Of a stretch of 64,000 nucleotides of DNA, positions 54,048 through 62,716 are shown one piece after another; within the stretch, counting starts at the first letter, position 1, and each line of letters starts with the position of its first letter. Location of the stretch: contig CAVXXD010000006.1 in NCBI GenBank assembly GCA_963765625.1, positions 310,001 to 374,000 of the forward strand, read 5' to 3'. The stretch is from CAVXXD01 sp963765625. GTDB lineage: Bacteria > Actinomycetota > Geothermincolia > Geothermincolales > Geothermincolaceae. The position numbers and the translations under genes were made by a program. The notes under the pieces were generated by a model that was given only the letters and a program-made list of their open reading frames with translations, made no database searches and had not been told where the DNA came from.

Positions 54048-55688
54048 TCATCTCAGGGCGCTGCGTCCGGCGTAGCCGTAGAACCGGTCGGCCAGGTCAC
54101 AGACCTCTTCGTCCTGCCCGGCCATTACTTCTTTTCCGCCGTCGAACTCGACACACCGGTCGGTCTCCTCGTCGTAAGCCGGCCATTCTTCCCGGCCCTC
54201 GGGATTGGGGTCTCCCGTCGTGGCGAAACGCACCCAATGGTCCATCATCATGCTGGACAGGACCATGTCGGACTTGCCGAAGGCCAGGACCAGCCTCTCC
54301 AGGAGCTCTTTCTCGATATTCCTGGTGAGCAGCACCGGCCATGAGCGCTTGGCCAGCACCGACATTATCCCTTCGACCAGGGTTCCGAAGACGAAGGGCA
54401 CCTCTATCCCGTGGCATGCGCCAATGGGGTCGCCGGGCGGGATGCGGCTGAACCGGTAGAGGTAGGCCTTCTGCCCTTTTCTGGCCACGCATGCCGCCGC
54501 GAACCTCGCGGCCGCGTTGAAGTCGAACGTGGTGAAGATCCTGCTCACGGCATCCTTGATTTCCTCCTGCTCTACCACCGGGAACATCTCCTGCACCTCG
54601 TCAGCCAGCTCGCCGAAGTATTCCTTCAGCTTCTGACGGTAGTCCCCCACCGGCATCTGGTCGAACCGCCGGGTCTCGAAGCTGATGAAGAGGTTGCCTT
54701 CGTCGGTGTTGGACCCGACCAGCAGGGGGACGTCGTGCTGCATGCCCCTGGCGAAGAGCGCCCCCGGCTCATCCGGAAGCAACCATCCGTCGATCACCGG
54801 CACGAACCTGGTGTCCTCCAGGAAGAGGCCCGGCTGGGTCTCGAGCGATAAGGTCGCCAGGTCACCGGCGGGCTTGGCCCGCAAGGTGGTCAGGACGTCG
54901 GGGGCATCGGCGCACCCCACTTCGGTGACATACTGCTCGCCGATGGCCTCGGCATCCTCCAGCCGGCGGGTAGCGTGCATGAGCAAGCCCCGGTCGAGGA
55001 AGGGAGCACTCTGGGAGATGGCCCGCGCGAAGAGGCCGGCGGCCAGCGGGCTCACCATCAGGTCGCAGACACTCATGGCCCCCGCCGATTCCCCGAATAT
55101 GGTCACCTTGCCCGGGTCTCCTCCGAAAGTGGCGATGTTCCGCCTGACCCAATCGAGCGCGGCGATCTGGTCCAGCAATCCGTAGTTGCCCGAGCAGCCA
55201 TGGGGGGATTCCCGCGTGAGCAGGGGATGGGCCAGGAAACCGAGGGGCCCCAGGCGATAGTTGATGGTCACCACCACCACGCCCCGTTCAGCCAGTTGCT
55301 GGCCGTTGTAGAGCGGCGCCGACCCCAGGCCCCGCTGGAACGCTCCGCCGTGGATCCAGACCATCACCGGTAATCCGGCCCCGGCTTCGACCGCGGTCCA
55401 GACGTTGAGGTTCAGGCAGTCCTCGTCCTGGAGCATCGAGCTGGCGGGGCTCTTCATGCCGGGGATCTCCGCCTGGGGGCATATCGGCCCGTACTCGGTG
55501 CAGTCCCGGACATCGTCCCAGGGCACTACCGGATGAGGCTCACGCCATCGGAAATCCCCGCCGGCCGGCGCGGCATAAGGAATACCCAGGAATCCGCGGA
55601 TATTCTTTTCGATCCGGCCAAGGACGCTGCCGGTGTCCGTAGCCACCGTGATGGTCCCGTTGCCGTTACCGTTGCCGTTACCGTTCAT
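54048..55688 (-). CDS. Type B carboxylesterase
   Basis: 546 residues, ATG 55686-55688. After five Asn-Gly dipeptides the fold starts TDTGSVLGRIEKNIRGFLGI. Landmarks: EDCLNLNVW, MVWIHGGAFQRG (oxyanion), the nucleophile Ser in KVTIFGESAGAMSV, the acid Glu in VGSNTDEGN, and the catalytic His in GACHGIEVPFVFG. This is a full-length carboxylesterase/para-nitrobenzyl esterase. No signal peptide. Ester or carbamate hydrolysis in the cytoplasm is likely; substrate unknown. Confidence 0.9.
   Translation of the reverse strand: MNGNGNGNGNGTITVATDTGSVLGRIEKNIRGFLGIPYAAPAGGDFRWREPHPVVPWDDVRDCTEYGPICPQAEIPGMKSPASSMLQDEDCLNLNVWTAVEAGAGLPVMVWIHGGAFQRGLGSAPLYNGQQLAERGVVVVTINYRLGPLGFLAHPLLTRESPHGCSGNYGLLDQIAALDWVRRNIATFGGDPGKVTIFGESAGAMSVCDLMVSPLAAGLFARAISQSAPFLDRGLLMHATRRLEDAEAIGEQYVTEVGCADAPDVLTTLRAKPAGDLATLSLETQPGLFLEDTRFVPVIDGWLLPDEPGALFARGMQHDVPLLVGSNTDEGNLFISFETRRFDQMPVGDYRQKLKEYFGELADEVQEMFPVVEQEEIKDAVSRIFTTFDFNAAARFAAACVARKGQKAYLYRFSRIPPGDPIGACHGIEVPFVFGTLVEGIMSVLAKRSWPVLLTRNIEKELLERLVLAFGKSDMVLSSMMMDHWVRFATTGDPNPEGREEWPAYDEETDRCVEFDGGKEVMAGQDEEVCDLADRFYGYAGRSALR
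55656..55685. repeat. Asn-Gly microsatellite at the carboxylesterase start
   Basis: Five copies of a six-base unit (coding strand AACGGT/AACGGC) encode the (NG)5 tail directly after the start Met. The run is prone to slippage. Because the unit is six bases, copy changes would keep the frame. Confidence 0.7.
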
Positions 55689-55799
55689 AGACCTCGCCTT
55701 TCGTCCCGTTCTTCGTGGCCGTAAGCAGGCGTGCCTGGGTCACACTAATATTTTCGGGTATTTTTCAGTCCCTCTTGAGAAGGCGGATCAACCGAAAGG

Positions 55800-56603
55800 T
55801 CAGTCGTACTTCACGTAAGAACGGATCAGCTCGATGGTCTTGTCGACGTAGCCGGGGTCAGTCAGCGAAATCTCGATGGCACCGTTGGGGCAGACCGAGG
55901 CGCACCTGCCGCAATACCGGCAGTAGCCGTTCGTCCGGGCCTTGCCTTCCACTACCTCGATAGCCTTGGTATAGCATTTACCGGCGCAGGTACCACAACC
56001 ATCGCAGTGGTCGTTTATCTCCAGGCGTATCCCCTCCAGGGGTGTCATCAAGCCCTCCACGGTCTTGACCGGAAAGTTGTGAAAAAACCTGGTCAGGCAG
56101 CAGCATTCGCAGCAGAAGCAGACGCTGAGCAGGTGCCCGTGGCCCTTGATGCCGAAGATGTCCTCGTCCACCCTGGCCACCCCCACGAAGGGGACCAGCC
56201 CGGCATCCACCGCTTTTCTGGCATGCTCCTTTGCTTCTTCCACATCGACTTCCCGGCAGAACTCCGGGTTGGCACCGGCGGCGGCGTCGCCCATCATCAG
56301 GCAGCCTGTCTCGCGGGGATAATGCTTGCACCCGTAGGCCTCCCTGCATCCGCAGAACTCGTAGATCATGCGGTGGGAGGCTTCCTCGATCAAACGGTCG
56401 AGGATGGTGATGGGCATGGGCATGCCCTCGGCCATCTCGATGTCCTGGTTGATGGGGAGCCAGCGCATGTCCGTCTTGCCCGGCCACATCCAGGGATGGA
56501 GGCCCGTCCCCGGCAACCGGCTGAGCTTCGTCCCGATCTTGATAAACTCCAGGCACCGCTTCATCCGGCGCCGGTCCTGGTTCTTGAAGAAAAACGGGTA
56601 CAT
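55800..56603 (-). CDS. CxCCxCxC-core protein with dicluster ferredoxin domain, member B
   Basis: 267 residues, ATG 56601-56603 behind GGGAGGG. The N-terminal region has MIYEFCGCREAYGCKHYP, GCLMMGDAAAGAN and GLVPFVGVARVDEDIFGIKG, then the core VCFCCECCCLTRFFHNF. The C-terminal domain has two canonical [4Fe-4S] motifs (CDGCGTCAGKCYTKAIEV; CRYCGRCASVCPNGAIEI). Motif order equals members A (11641) and C (62717); here both ferredoxin clusters are complete. A role as electron carrier to a redox enzyme is likely; the partner is not identified. Confidence 0.65.
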   Translation of the reverse strand: MYPFFFKNQDRRRMKRCLEFIKIGTKLSRLPGTGLHPWMWPGKTDMRWLPINQDIEMAEGMPMPITILDRLIEEASHRMIYEFCGCREAYGCKHYPRETGCLMMGDAAAGANPEFCREVDVEEAKEHARKAVDAGLVPFVGVARVDEDIFGIKGHGHLLSVCFCCECCCLTRFFHNFPVKTVEGLMTPLEGIRLEINDHCDGCGTCAGKCYTKAIEVVEGKARTNGYCRYCGRCASVCPNGAIEISLTDPGYVDKTIELIRSYVKYD

Positions 56604-56679
56604 CTCGCCCTCCCTTGCTGATCCGCGCCGTTCCTCCCTGAAGCGCTTTCTTATTATATAAGAATATCCATGTTCACTA

Positions 56680-56685
56680 TATAAT
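56680..56685 (+). promoter_or_regulatory. Probable -10 box of the MFS/ATP-grasp operon
   Basis: A perfect TATAAT lies 26 bases before the GTG start of the MFS gene in an AT-rich gap between divergent genes. No convincing -35 element is seen at 16-18 bases upstream. Confidence 0.35.
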
Positions 56686-56711
56686 GCTGATTAAAAGAAG
56701 GGCGGTGCATA

Positions 56712-57974
56712 GTGTCCGGACACATGGATAGGCTTCGCAAGACCATCTTTCCGGCCCTTTCTTTCCGCAAGTTCCGCCTCCTCATGCTGGGCGCCCTGAT
56801 GTCCAGCGTGGGCTCGTGGCTGCAATCCACGGCCCTGCTGTGGTTTATCCGCGAACGCACCGGCAGCGAGTCGTGGGTGGGGTTCGCCAACATGGTCAAC
56901 TGGGTGCCGGTACTGCTGCTCGGTCTCTTCTCCGGCGCCATCGCCGACTTCTTCGACCGCAGGAAAGTGATCCTGGTGACCCAGGCGGTGATGATGCTGG
57001 CCGCCCTGGGCATAGGGGTCTGCCTGAGCCTGGGCCTGAACTCGCTGGCCCTGATCATCTCCGTCCTCGGCGTGAGCGGCATAGCCTATTCCTTCTTCGT
57101 GGTGACCTGGGTGGCGACCTTCCCCGACCTGGTGTCCGCGGACGTCCTGCTCAACGCCGTATCGCTGAACAACGCCCAGTTCAATCTGGCGCGCTTCATC
57201 GGCCCGGTGCTGGGCGGGCTGGTGCTGATGTGGTCCGCCGCCGCGGCCTTCTACCTCAACGCCCTGAGCTTCTTCTGCTTCATCGCCCTCATCTACCTGG
57301 CCAGGCTGGAGTTGCCGCTCCCGACGGCTCCCACCGGCAGCACCCTGGACCACATCCGGGAAGGCCTGGCGTACGTCCGCTCCAACCCGTGGATGATCAG
57401 GCTGCTCGGCACCGTCGGAGTGCTGTCCTTCTTCGGCTATTCCTTCATCGTCCTCATACCGGCGGTCAGCAAGGAAGTCCTGGGCAAGGGCGAGGGGGGC
57501 TACGGGCTGCTGATGGGGATGACCGGGCTGGGGGCCGTGGCGGCCATGCCCCTGGTGGCGGTGCTGGACGAGTTCATGAAAGAGAACGAAATCATCAAGC
57601 TGTCTACCTCCCTGTTTGCCGCCCTGCTGATCGGTTTCGCCCTCTCCGAGTACTACTGGCTCTCATGCCTGCTGGCGGTGGGAGTGGGAGGGGCATACCT
57701 CATGTTCAACTCCGCCGCCTCCACCGTCCTGCAGTCCCGCTCCACCCACGACATGACCGGCCGGGTGATGAGCCTGATGGCCATCATGTTCCTGGGGGTG
57801 TTCCCGCTGGGGGGCCTGGCCCTGGGCTTCCTGGCGGATGTCTTCAGCGTCAGGACGGCCCTGCTGATCGGTGGCACCGCCTGCGCGGCGATGGCCCTGG
57901 TACTGCTGGTTTTTCCTTCTTTCTCCAGGGAATTCATATCCGAAAATCATAAAGAAGCCGAGGAAGCGAGGTAG
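56712..57974 (+). CDS. MFS transporter (MFS_3 / EntS-like)
   Basis: GTG 56712 is preferred because AAGAAGGGCGG precedes it; ATG 56724 is an alternative. 420 residues with about twelve TM helices. Typical motifs: FRKFRLLMLGALMSSVGSWL at the start, GLFSGAIADFFDRRKVILVT (the MFS loop 2-3 motif), NNAQFNLARFIGPVLGGLVL, and STHDMTGRVMSLMAIMFLG. This pattern resembles MFS_3/enterobactin-exporter-like (EntS) proteins, so export of a small metabolite or siderophore-like product is plausible. The stop TAG is 2 bases before the ATP-grasp start, so they are coupled. The start codon sits inside the palindrome GTGTCCGGACAC (56712-56723). Confidence 0.82.
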   Translation: MSGHMDRLRKTIFPALSFRKFRLLMLGALMSSVGSWLQSTALLWFIRERTGSESWVGFANMVNWVPVLLLGLFSGAIADFFDRRKVILVTQAVMMLAALGIGVCLSLGLNSLALIISVLGVSGIAYSFFVVTWVATFPDLVSADVLLNAVSLNNAQFNLARFIGPVLGGLVLMWSAAAAFYLNALSFFCFIALIYLARLELPLPTAPTGSTLDHIREGLAYVRSNPWMIRLLGTVGVLSFFGYSFIVLIPAVSKEVLGKGEGGYGLLMGMTGLGAVAAMPLVAVLDEFMKENEIIKLSTSLFAALLIGFALSEYYWLSCLLAVGVGGAYLMFNSAASTVLQSRSTHDMTGRVMSLMAIMFLGVFPLGGLALGFLADVFSVRTALLIGGTACAAMALVLLVFPSFSREFISENHKEAEEAR

Positions 57975-57976
57975 TC

Positions 57977-59325
57977 ATGGGACCGGTGGAGGCCGCCGCG
58001 AAGCGCTGGGACGAACTGCTGCGGGGTTCGGGGGGTATGGAAGAAATCCTCGGCCGGTTCCGGTCCGGGGCGGAACTGCCGGAATTCTTCTCCCCCGGCT
58101 TCTCCAGGTTCGTCGTGCTCCGCCCGCATTTCATGACCGCCCGCGACGTCACTATGCTCAAGGCGGCTTCGGAAGCCGTGCTGTCCGCCCACGCCAAGGT
58201 GCTCGGCGCGGTCCTCGGGGACGAAGGGCTGAAGTCGGCGCACTTCTCGGACTTCCTCGCCTGGACGGAGCAGGTCCTGGGGCTTGACCAGCCTGGGCCG
58301 GTCCACGCGACCTGCCTGCGGCTTGACGGTTCCTTCAAGGGCGGCAGGCCGGTATTCCTGGAACTCAACGCCGACATGCCCCAGGGCATCGGCATCAACG
58401 ACTCCTTCTCCGGCTTCCTGACGTCGCTGCCTTTCTACGAAGGGTTCAAGCGGGAACACCCGGTCGAAGTGCCACCTATCCGCGAGTCCTTCCTCCGGGC
58501 ACTGCTGGCGGAGTGGAAGGCCTGGGGAGGCGGCGGAGCCCCGAGCATCTGCTTCGTCACCTGGCGCGAGGACCCCGTCCGATGGAAGGACATGCAGCTC
58601 AACGCGGAGCACTTCGCCTCGCAGGGCGTCGAGGCCTTCGTCGCCGACCCGCGGGGCCTGGAGTTCAACGGAACAGCACTGGCGGCCGGCGGAAAGAAGA
58701 TCGACCTGGTCTACCGGGTGGTCTCCACGGCCGAGACCCTCTCACGCGCCGGCGAGATGGAGGCGCTGATACGGGCGGACAAGTCCGGGGCTGTCCTATC
58801 GGTGAACTCCTTCCGCAGCGAGCTGATGGGGAACAAGACCATGTTCGCCCTGCTGCAGGACGATGATTTCCAGGGCCTGCTCTCTCACGAGGAAAAGAAA
58901 GCGGTAAGGGAGTATGTCCCCTGGACCAGGATCATGCGCGACGGCCGGGACACCGGGCCGTCCGGGGAGCCCGTCGACCTGGGTGCCTGGGTGCTGGACC
59001 ACCGCGAGGAACTGGTGCTGAAGCCGTCCCACGATTTCGGGGGCCACGGGGTAACACTGGGCTCCCTGGTCACCGGCGAGGAGTGGGACGCCGCCTTGAG
59101 CAACGCGCTGGAGAACGACTTCATCGTCCAGACACAAGGCCGAACTGGGAAAGAGCCCGTACCCCGTCGCGGAAGAGGGCATGCCCTTAAAAGAGATGTA
59201 CGAGGACATCGACCCCTACATCCTCCACGGCCGTTTCTCCGGCTGCCTCACCCGCCTGAGCTCAGGACGAGATGACCAACATCCACCTGCACGGCGCCCT
59301 GGGCGCCACCTTCGAGCTAGCCTGA
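57977..59325 (+). CDS. ATP-grasp-like ligase, probably circularly permuted (two frameshifts)
   Basis: ATG 57977; about 450 residues. Early blocks are RFVVLRPHFMTARDVTMLKA, ATCLRLDGSFKGGRPVFLEL followed by NADMPQGIGINDS (an ATP-grasp-type metal/Asn site), then DLVYRVVSTAETLSRAGEM, LMGNKTMFALLQDDDFQGLL, REYVPWTRIM and REELVLKPSHDFGGHGVTLG, whose Lys and Gly-rich loop resemble the ATP-binding loop. After a frameshift near 59135 it continues SPYPVAEEGMPLKEMYEDID and, after another near 59262, DEMTNIHLHGALGATFELA to TGA 59323-59325. The order recalls circularly permuted ATP-grasp or glutathionylspermidine-synthase-like enzymes, which form amide bonds. Product unknown; coupling to the exporter suggests it makes the exported compound. 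Confidence 0.6.
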
Positions 59326-59336
59326 GCACCATGGCG

Positions 59337-59771
59337 CTACAGCCCTAACCCGGTGACCGAATAGCTGAAGCTGTAACCGGCGGCCTGGGCAGCCTGCTCC
59401 ATCCACGTCCTGATGGCGCCCCAGTCGTAGCTGTAGGAATACTGTTTACCGAAGTAGTCGGACTGCTCGGTGATGCCGCCCTCCCGGGGGCCGGCTCCCG
59501 TTTTGTAGGTCTCGGTTTTGAACCCGAACCCCGGAGAGATATCGTCACTGCCGCTCGAGACCCCGGAGCCTGTCTCCTTGAGCATTTCCGTGAATCGCAG
59601 TTCCCTGGCTGCGTCGTCCACTTTGAACTTCGCGATGTACTCCAGCTTCTTCTTGGACAGGAAAGCCTTGCGCTCCGCTACCACCAGCGTCAGCGTGTAA
59701 GCCCCCTTCTTCTCCTTGAACTCGGCGCCGACAGAGCCCGCCATACCCCTGATGTCATCGATCAAAGCCAT
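59337..59771 (-). CDS. Hypothetical protein, 144 residues
   Basis: ATG 59769-59771 behind AAAGAGG. Charged N-terminal half (GAEFKEKKGAYTLTLVVAER then KKKLEYIAKFKVDDAARELR) of strands and helices, then a Gly/Ser-rich linker and a Tyr-rich end (KQYSYSYDWGAIRTWMEQA, GYSFSYSVTG). No signal peptide, TM or family I recognise. It lies between the ATP-grasp gene and the FAD oxidoreductase, on the opposite strand. Confidence 0.5.
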   Translation of the reverse strand: MALIDDIRGMAGSVGAEFKEKKGAYTLTLVVAERKAFLSKKKLEYIAKFKVDDAARELRFTEMLKETGSGVSSGSDDISPGFGFKTETYKTGAGPREGGITEQSDYFGKQYSYSYDWGAIRTWMEQAAQAAGYSFSYSVTGLGL

Positions 59772-59952
59772 GCCACACCTCTTTCTTTAGACAGTGCCTG
59801 GTGGACTACCCGCCGGAAGGCGGCTCCCTTTTCATCATACCCCCTCAGGCGTCCATCAATCCTCAGGGAAAAAGCCCCTGTTCCGGACGGAACCGCCAGC
59901 CGATAATTGGAAGGAACCGCTGGATGGCACACTCGGGGGAGGAGGCACGGTG

Positions 59953-61577
59953 ATGGAGCGATACGACACGATAGTGGTGGGCGCCGGCATGGGCGGTCTC
60001 ATATGCGGCAACTTCCTGGCACGAGGGGGCAAGCGCGTGCTCATGCTGGAGCAGAACCACCAGCCAGGCGGGCTGATGGGCGGCTTCTGGCGCAAGGGCT
60101 TCTACTTCGACGCGGGCGACCAGTCCATCGAGAGCATGGGGATCACCTTTCCCATCCTCAAACTGCTGGGGCTCTACGATCCCAAGGAGTGGGAGCGGGC
60201 GATGTACCGCTTCATCGTGGGCGGCGTCGACCACACCATCACCGACTTCAAGGGGACCGGTGAAGCGCTGGCGAAGGTCTTCCCGAACGGGGCCGACGGC
60301 ATCAGGCGCAGCTTCGCCAAGCTGGAGGAGATCAGCGGCTTCCTGGGCGCCGTCTCGGACAAGGGGCGCTTCCCTTACACCGCGCGCGGCATGGAGCAAG
60401 TGATCGGGCTGTTCCGGATGCTGGCCGTCGCCTTGAAAAACCCCTCCCTGGCCCGCGAGATAATGTCGCGGCAAGATCAGCGAGATGCAGGCGCGCTACA
60501 TCACCGACCCCGACGCGCTGGGTTTCGTCTCGGACCTGGGCTACTCGGGGATGAGCACCCTCACCGGGGCGGGATTCTGGCACATGTGGATCAACGACTA
60601 CTGGTATCCCCGGAACGGTATCCAGAGCCTCATGGATAAACTGGCCGCCAACTTCCGCGCCCACGGCGGTGAGGTCAGGTTCAAGACGCTGGTGGAAGAA
60701 GTAGTGGTAAGCTGCGGCCGCGTGACCGGCGTGCGGACCGCCGGCGGGAACGTGCTCGAGCGCCGGACGGGTGGTCTACTGCGGCGACATGACCAAGCTA
60801 TACAACAGGCTGCTGCCCGCGGGCACGGCCTCGCCTTCTTTTCTGAAGAAGATCAACTCAGCCCCGGTGGCGGAACCACTGGTGGCCCTGTACCTGGGGC
60901 TGGACATCTCCATCGAGGAACTGCGGAAGATCCTCAAGGTCCATCACACCTTTCACATCCCCACCACCGGGGGGAAGGACCTCGACCGCGCCGACGACCC
61001 CGACATCCACCGCGACACCTGGATCGAGGTCAACGCCCCCTGCCTGGACAACCCCGACCTCGCCCCCGCCGGCACGAGCGCCGTGACCATCCAGACCATG
61101 ACCAGCTACCCCTGGATGGACAAATGGGGCACCGGGGGCGACGACACCGACCGTCCCGAGGAATACAAGCGGCTCAAGGAGAAGGTGATAGACGACCTCC
61201 TGCACAACCTGGAAAACGTCATTCCCGGCGTGCGGGAGAAGGTGGCCTACGCCGACCTGGGGACGCCGCTTTCCACCATCCGCTTCACGCTCAACAAAGA
61301 AGGTGGGTCCTGCGCCTTCACTTTCGACCCCGACCTGGCGCCTTTTTCAAAGCAGCCGCTCCAGTTCCGCACCCCGGTACGCGGCCTGTACATGGCGGGC
61401 CAGTGGTCGCTCTGGCCGGGCGGGATCGTCGGCTCCATGATGTCGGGAAGGATGGTCGCCGCGCACATACTCTCAGGCTACTACTGCGACGCGACGGACC
61501 GGGCCTACCAGTTCATACGGAAGATCGCTAAGGCTGCTGGTCCATCCGCCGGTATCAGTGGCAGGAGACCGGGCTGA
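59953..61577 (+). CDS. Phytoene desaturase-like FAD oxidoreductase (two frameshifts)
   Basis: ATG 59953 behind GGAGGAGG. The FAD-binding start YDTIVVGAGMGGLICGNFLA and EQNHQPGGLMGGFWRKGFYF (dinucleotide and second-ribose motifs) are typical of phytoene desaturase/CrtI-type and all-trans-retinol saturase-like enzymes. After a break near 60480 comes YSGMSTLTGAGFWHMWINDY and GIQSLMDKLAANFRAHGGEV; after a second near 60770, VVYCGDMTKLYNRLLPAG. The C-terminal FAD motif is RGLYMAGQWSLWPGGIVGSM. About 540 residues. It would desaturate or saturate a lipid-like substrate. It overlaps the next, leftward gene by 23 bases at its tail. Confidence 0.78.
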
Positions 61578-62631
61578 ACCCCGGGATGGCCGAATTCTTC
61601 CTGCCGCGCTTCAGCCCCTCGACGAGCAAGCCCATAACCCGTTGCTGGCCAAGGCCGGTGAACATCCTCTCCAGGGCCGCCGCCTCGGCGGTGAAGGGAT
61701 ACCAGGTTTCCGTCTTAAATTTATAGACCCGCTCGAAATTGCGGGTAAAGCGGTGGAACTCCTCCTGTGCCTTCTCCCGGTTGCTGACGGCGATGGCGGC
61801 CACTTTGCCGGAGACGATGGCGCCGGAGATGCCGAAGGACATCAGCGGGTCGAAGGCGCCGGACATGGTGCCGCACATGATGAACTTGTCCCGGATCAAC
61901 TGTGGCTGGTCGGGCAACTCGAGTGGGACCACGCCATGGACGTATTCCCAGTCGCCGGAACCGGGGAGTCCGTTCCTCTCCATCCAGGCGACGTAGCGGT
62001 CGAGGGCTTCCCTGGTTATCTCTTCCTCTTCGCCGGGGAGAAGGTTGAAGTAATGGCCGTTCATCATGGAGCAGTAACCGTACTCCCTGATGCACTCGTC
62101 CATCCATATCCAGGCGTCGCCGTTGCGGCTCTCGTCCACTTCGCCGTAACACTGGTAGGCATACCAGTCCAGGCAGGGGACGCCCAGGAAACGGTAGGCT
62201 TCCCCGTTGAGCCCGCAGGCGATGATGGTGCCGGGCGGCAGGGAGGGGAGGTCTTCCTTGCGGAGCTCCACCCCGAATTCGAACTTCACGCCGGCGTCGA
62301 CGCATTCTTTGTAAAGAAGGGCGTCGATACTTCCGGGACGGTCGCTCCGCTCGACGTGGTAACTGCCGAAAACCGGAACGGGGAATTTGAAATCGCCGAC
62401 CCAGAGGTCGATGGACCTCGCCGGCATGAACGCGGGGGCTATATCGATGCCGATGTACTCCGATGTCGCAGCTAAGTCCAGGGGGGTGGTGTGGGTGGAG
62501 GGGTTAAACAGGCGCGAGCCGCCCCAGCTCGCTTCGCGGTCTCGCACGACGACGTCGTGACCTTCCCGTGCCAGGTTGCAGGCGGCGACCATGCCGCTGA
62601 TCCCCGCGCCGTAGATCAACACCTCGGACAT
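61555..62631 (-). CDS. FAD/NAD(P)-binding oxidoreductase
   Basis: ATG 62631 behind AAAGGAGCGAGG; 358 residues in one frame. The Rossmann start is EVLIYGAGISGMVAACNLAR followed by GHDVVVRDREASWGGSRLFN, as in flavin monooxygenase, halogenase or geranylgeranyl reductase-like proteins. A middle GTIIACGLNGEAYRFLGV strand and a late FIMCGTMSGAFDPLMSFGIS (second FAD motif) support FAD binding. The substrate domain is not recognised. Convergent with the CrtI-like gene and just upstream of Fe-S member C, so a redox partnership is possible. Confidence 0.7.
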   Translation of the reverse strand: MSEVLIYGAGISGMVAACNLAREGHDVVVRDREASWGGSRLFNPSTHTTPLDLAATSEYIGIDIAPAFMPARSIDLWVGDFKFPVPVFGSYHVERSDRPGSIDALLYKECVDAGVKFEFGVELRKEDLPSLPPGTIIACGLNGEAYRFLGVPCLDWYAYQCYGEVDESRNGDAWIWMDECIREYGYCSMMNGHYFNLLPGEEEEITREALDRYVAWMERNGLPGSGDWEYVHGVVPLELPDQPQLIRDKFIMCGTMSGAFDPLMSFGISGAIVSGKVAAIAVSNREKAQEEFHRFTRNFERVYKFKTETWYPFTAEAAALERMFTGLGQQRVMGLLVEGLKRGRKNSAIPGFSPVSCH

Positions 62632-62716
62632 CCTCGCTCCTTTCACGCACATACAGAGAGGCTTCCCGCATTAAGGTTTTTGTTCCGCTAATTTTACCAT
62701 CAGTAACGGCAACAGG

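Noticed and set aside
56712..56723. GTGTCCGGACAC palindrome as an operator
   Set aside because: It covers the start codon of the MFS gene and is only 12 bases long; it may arise by chance in GC-rich DNA.
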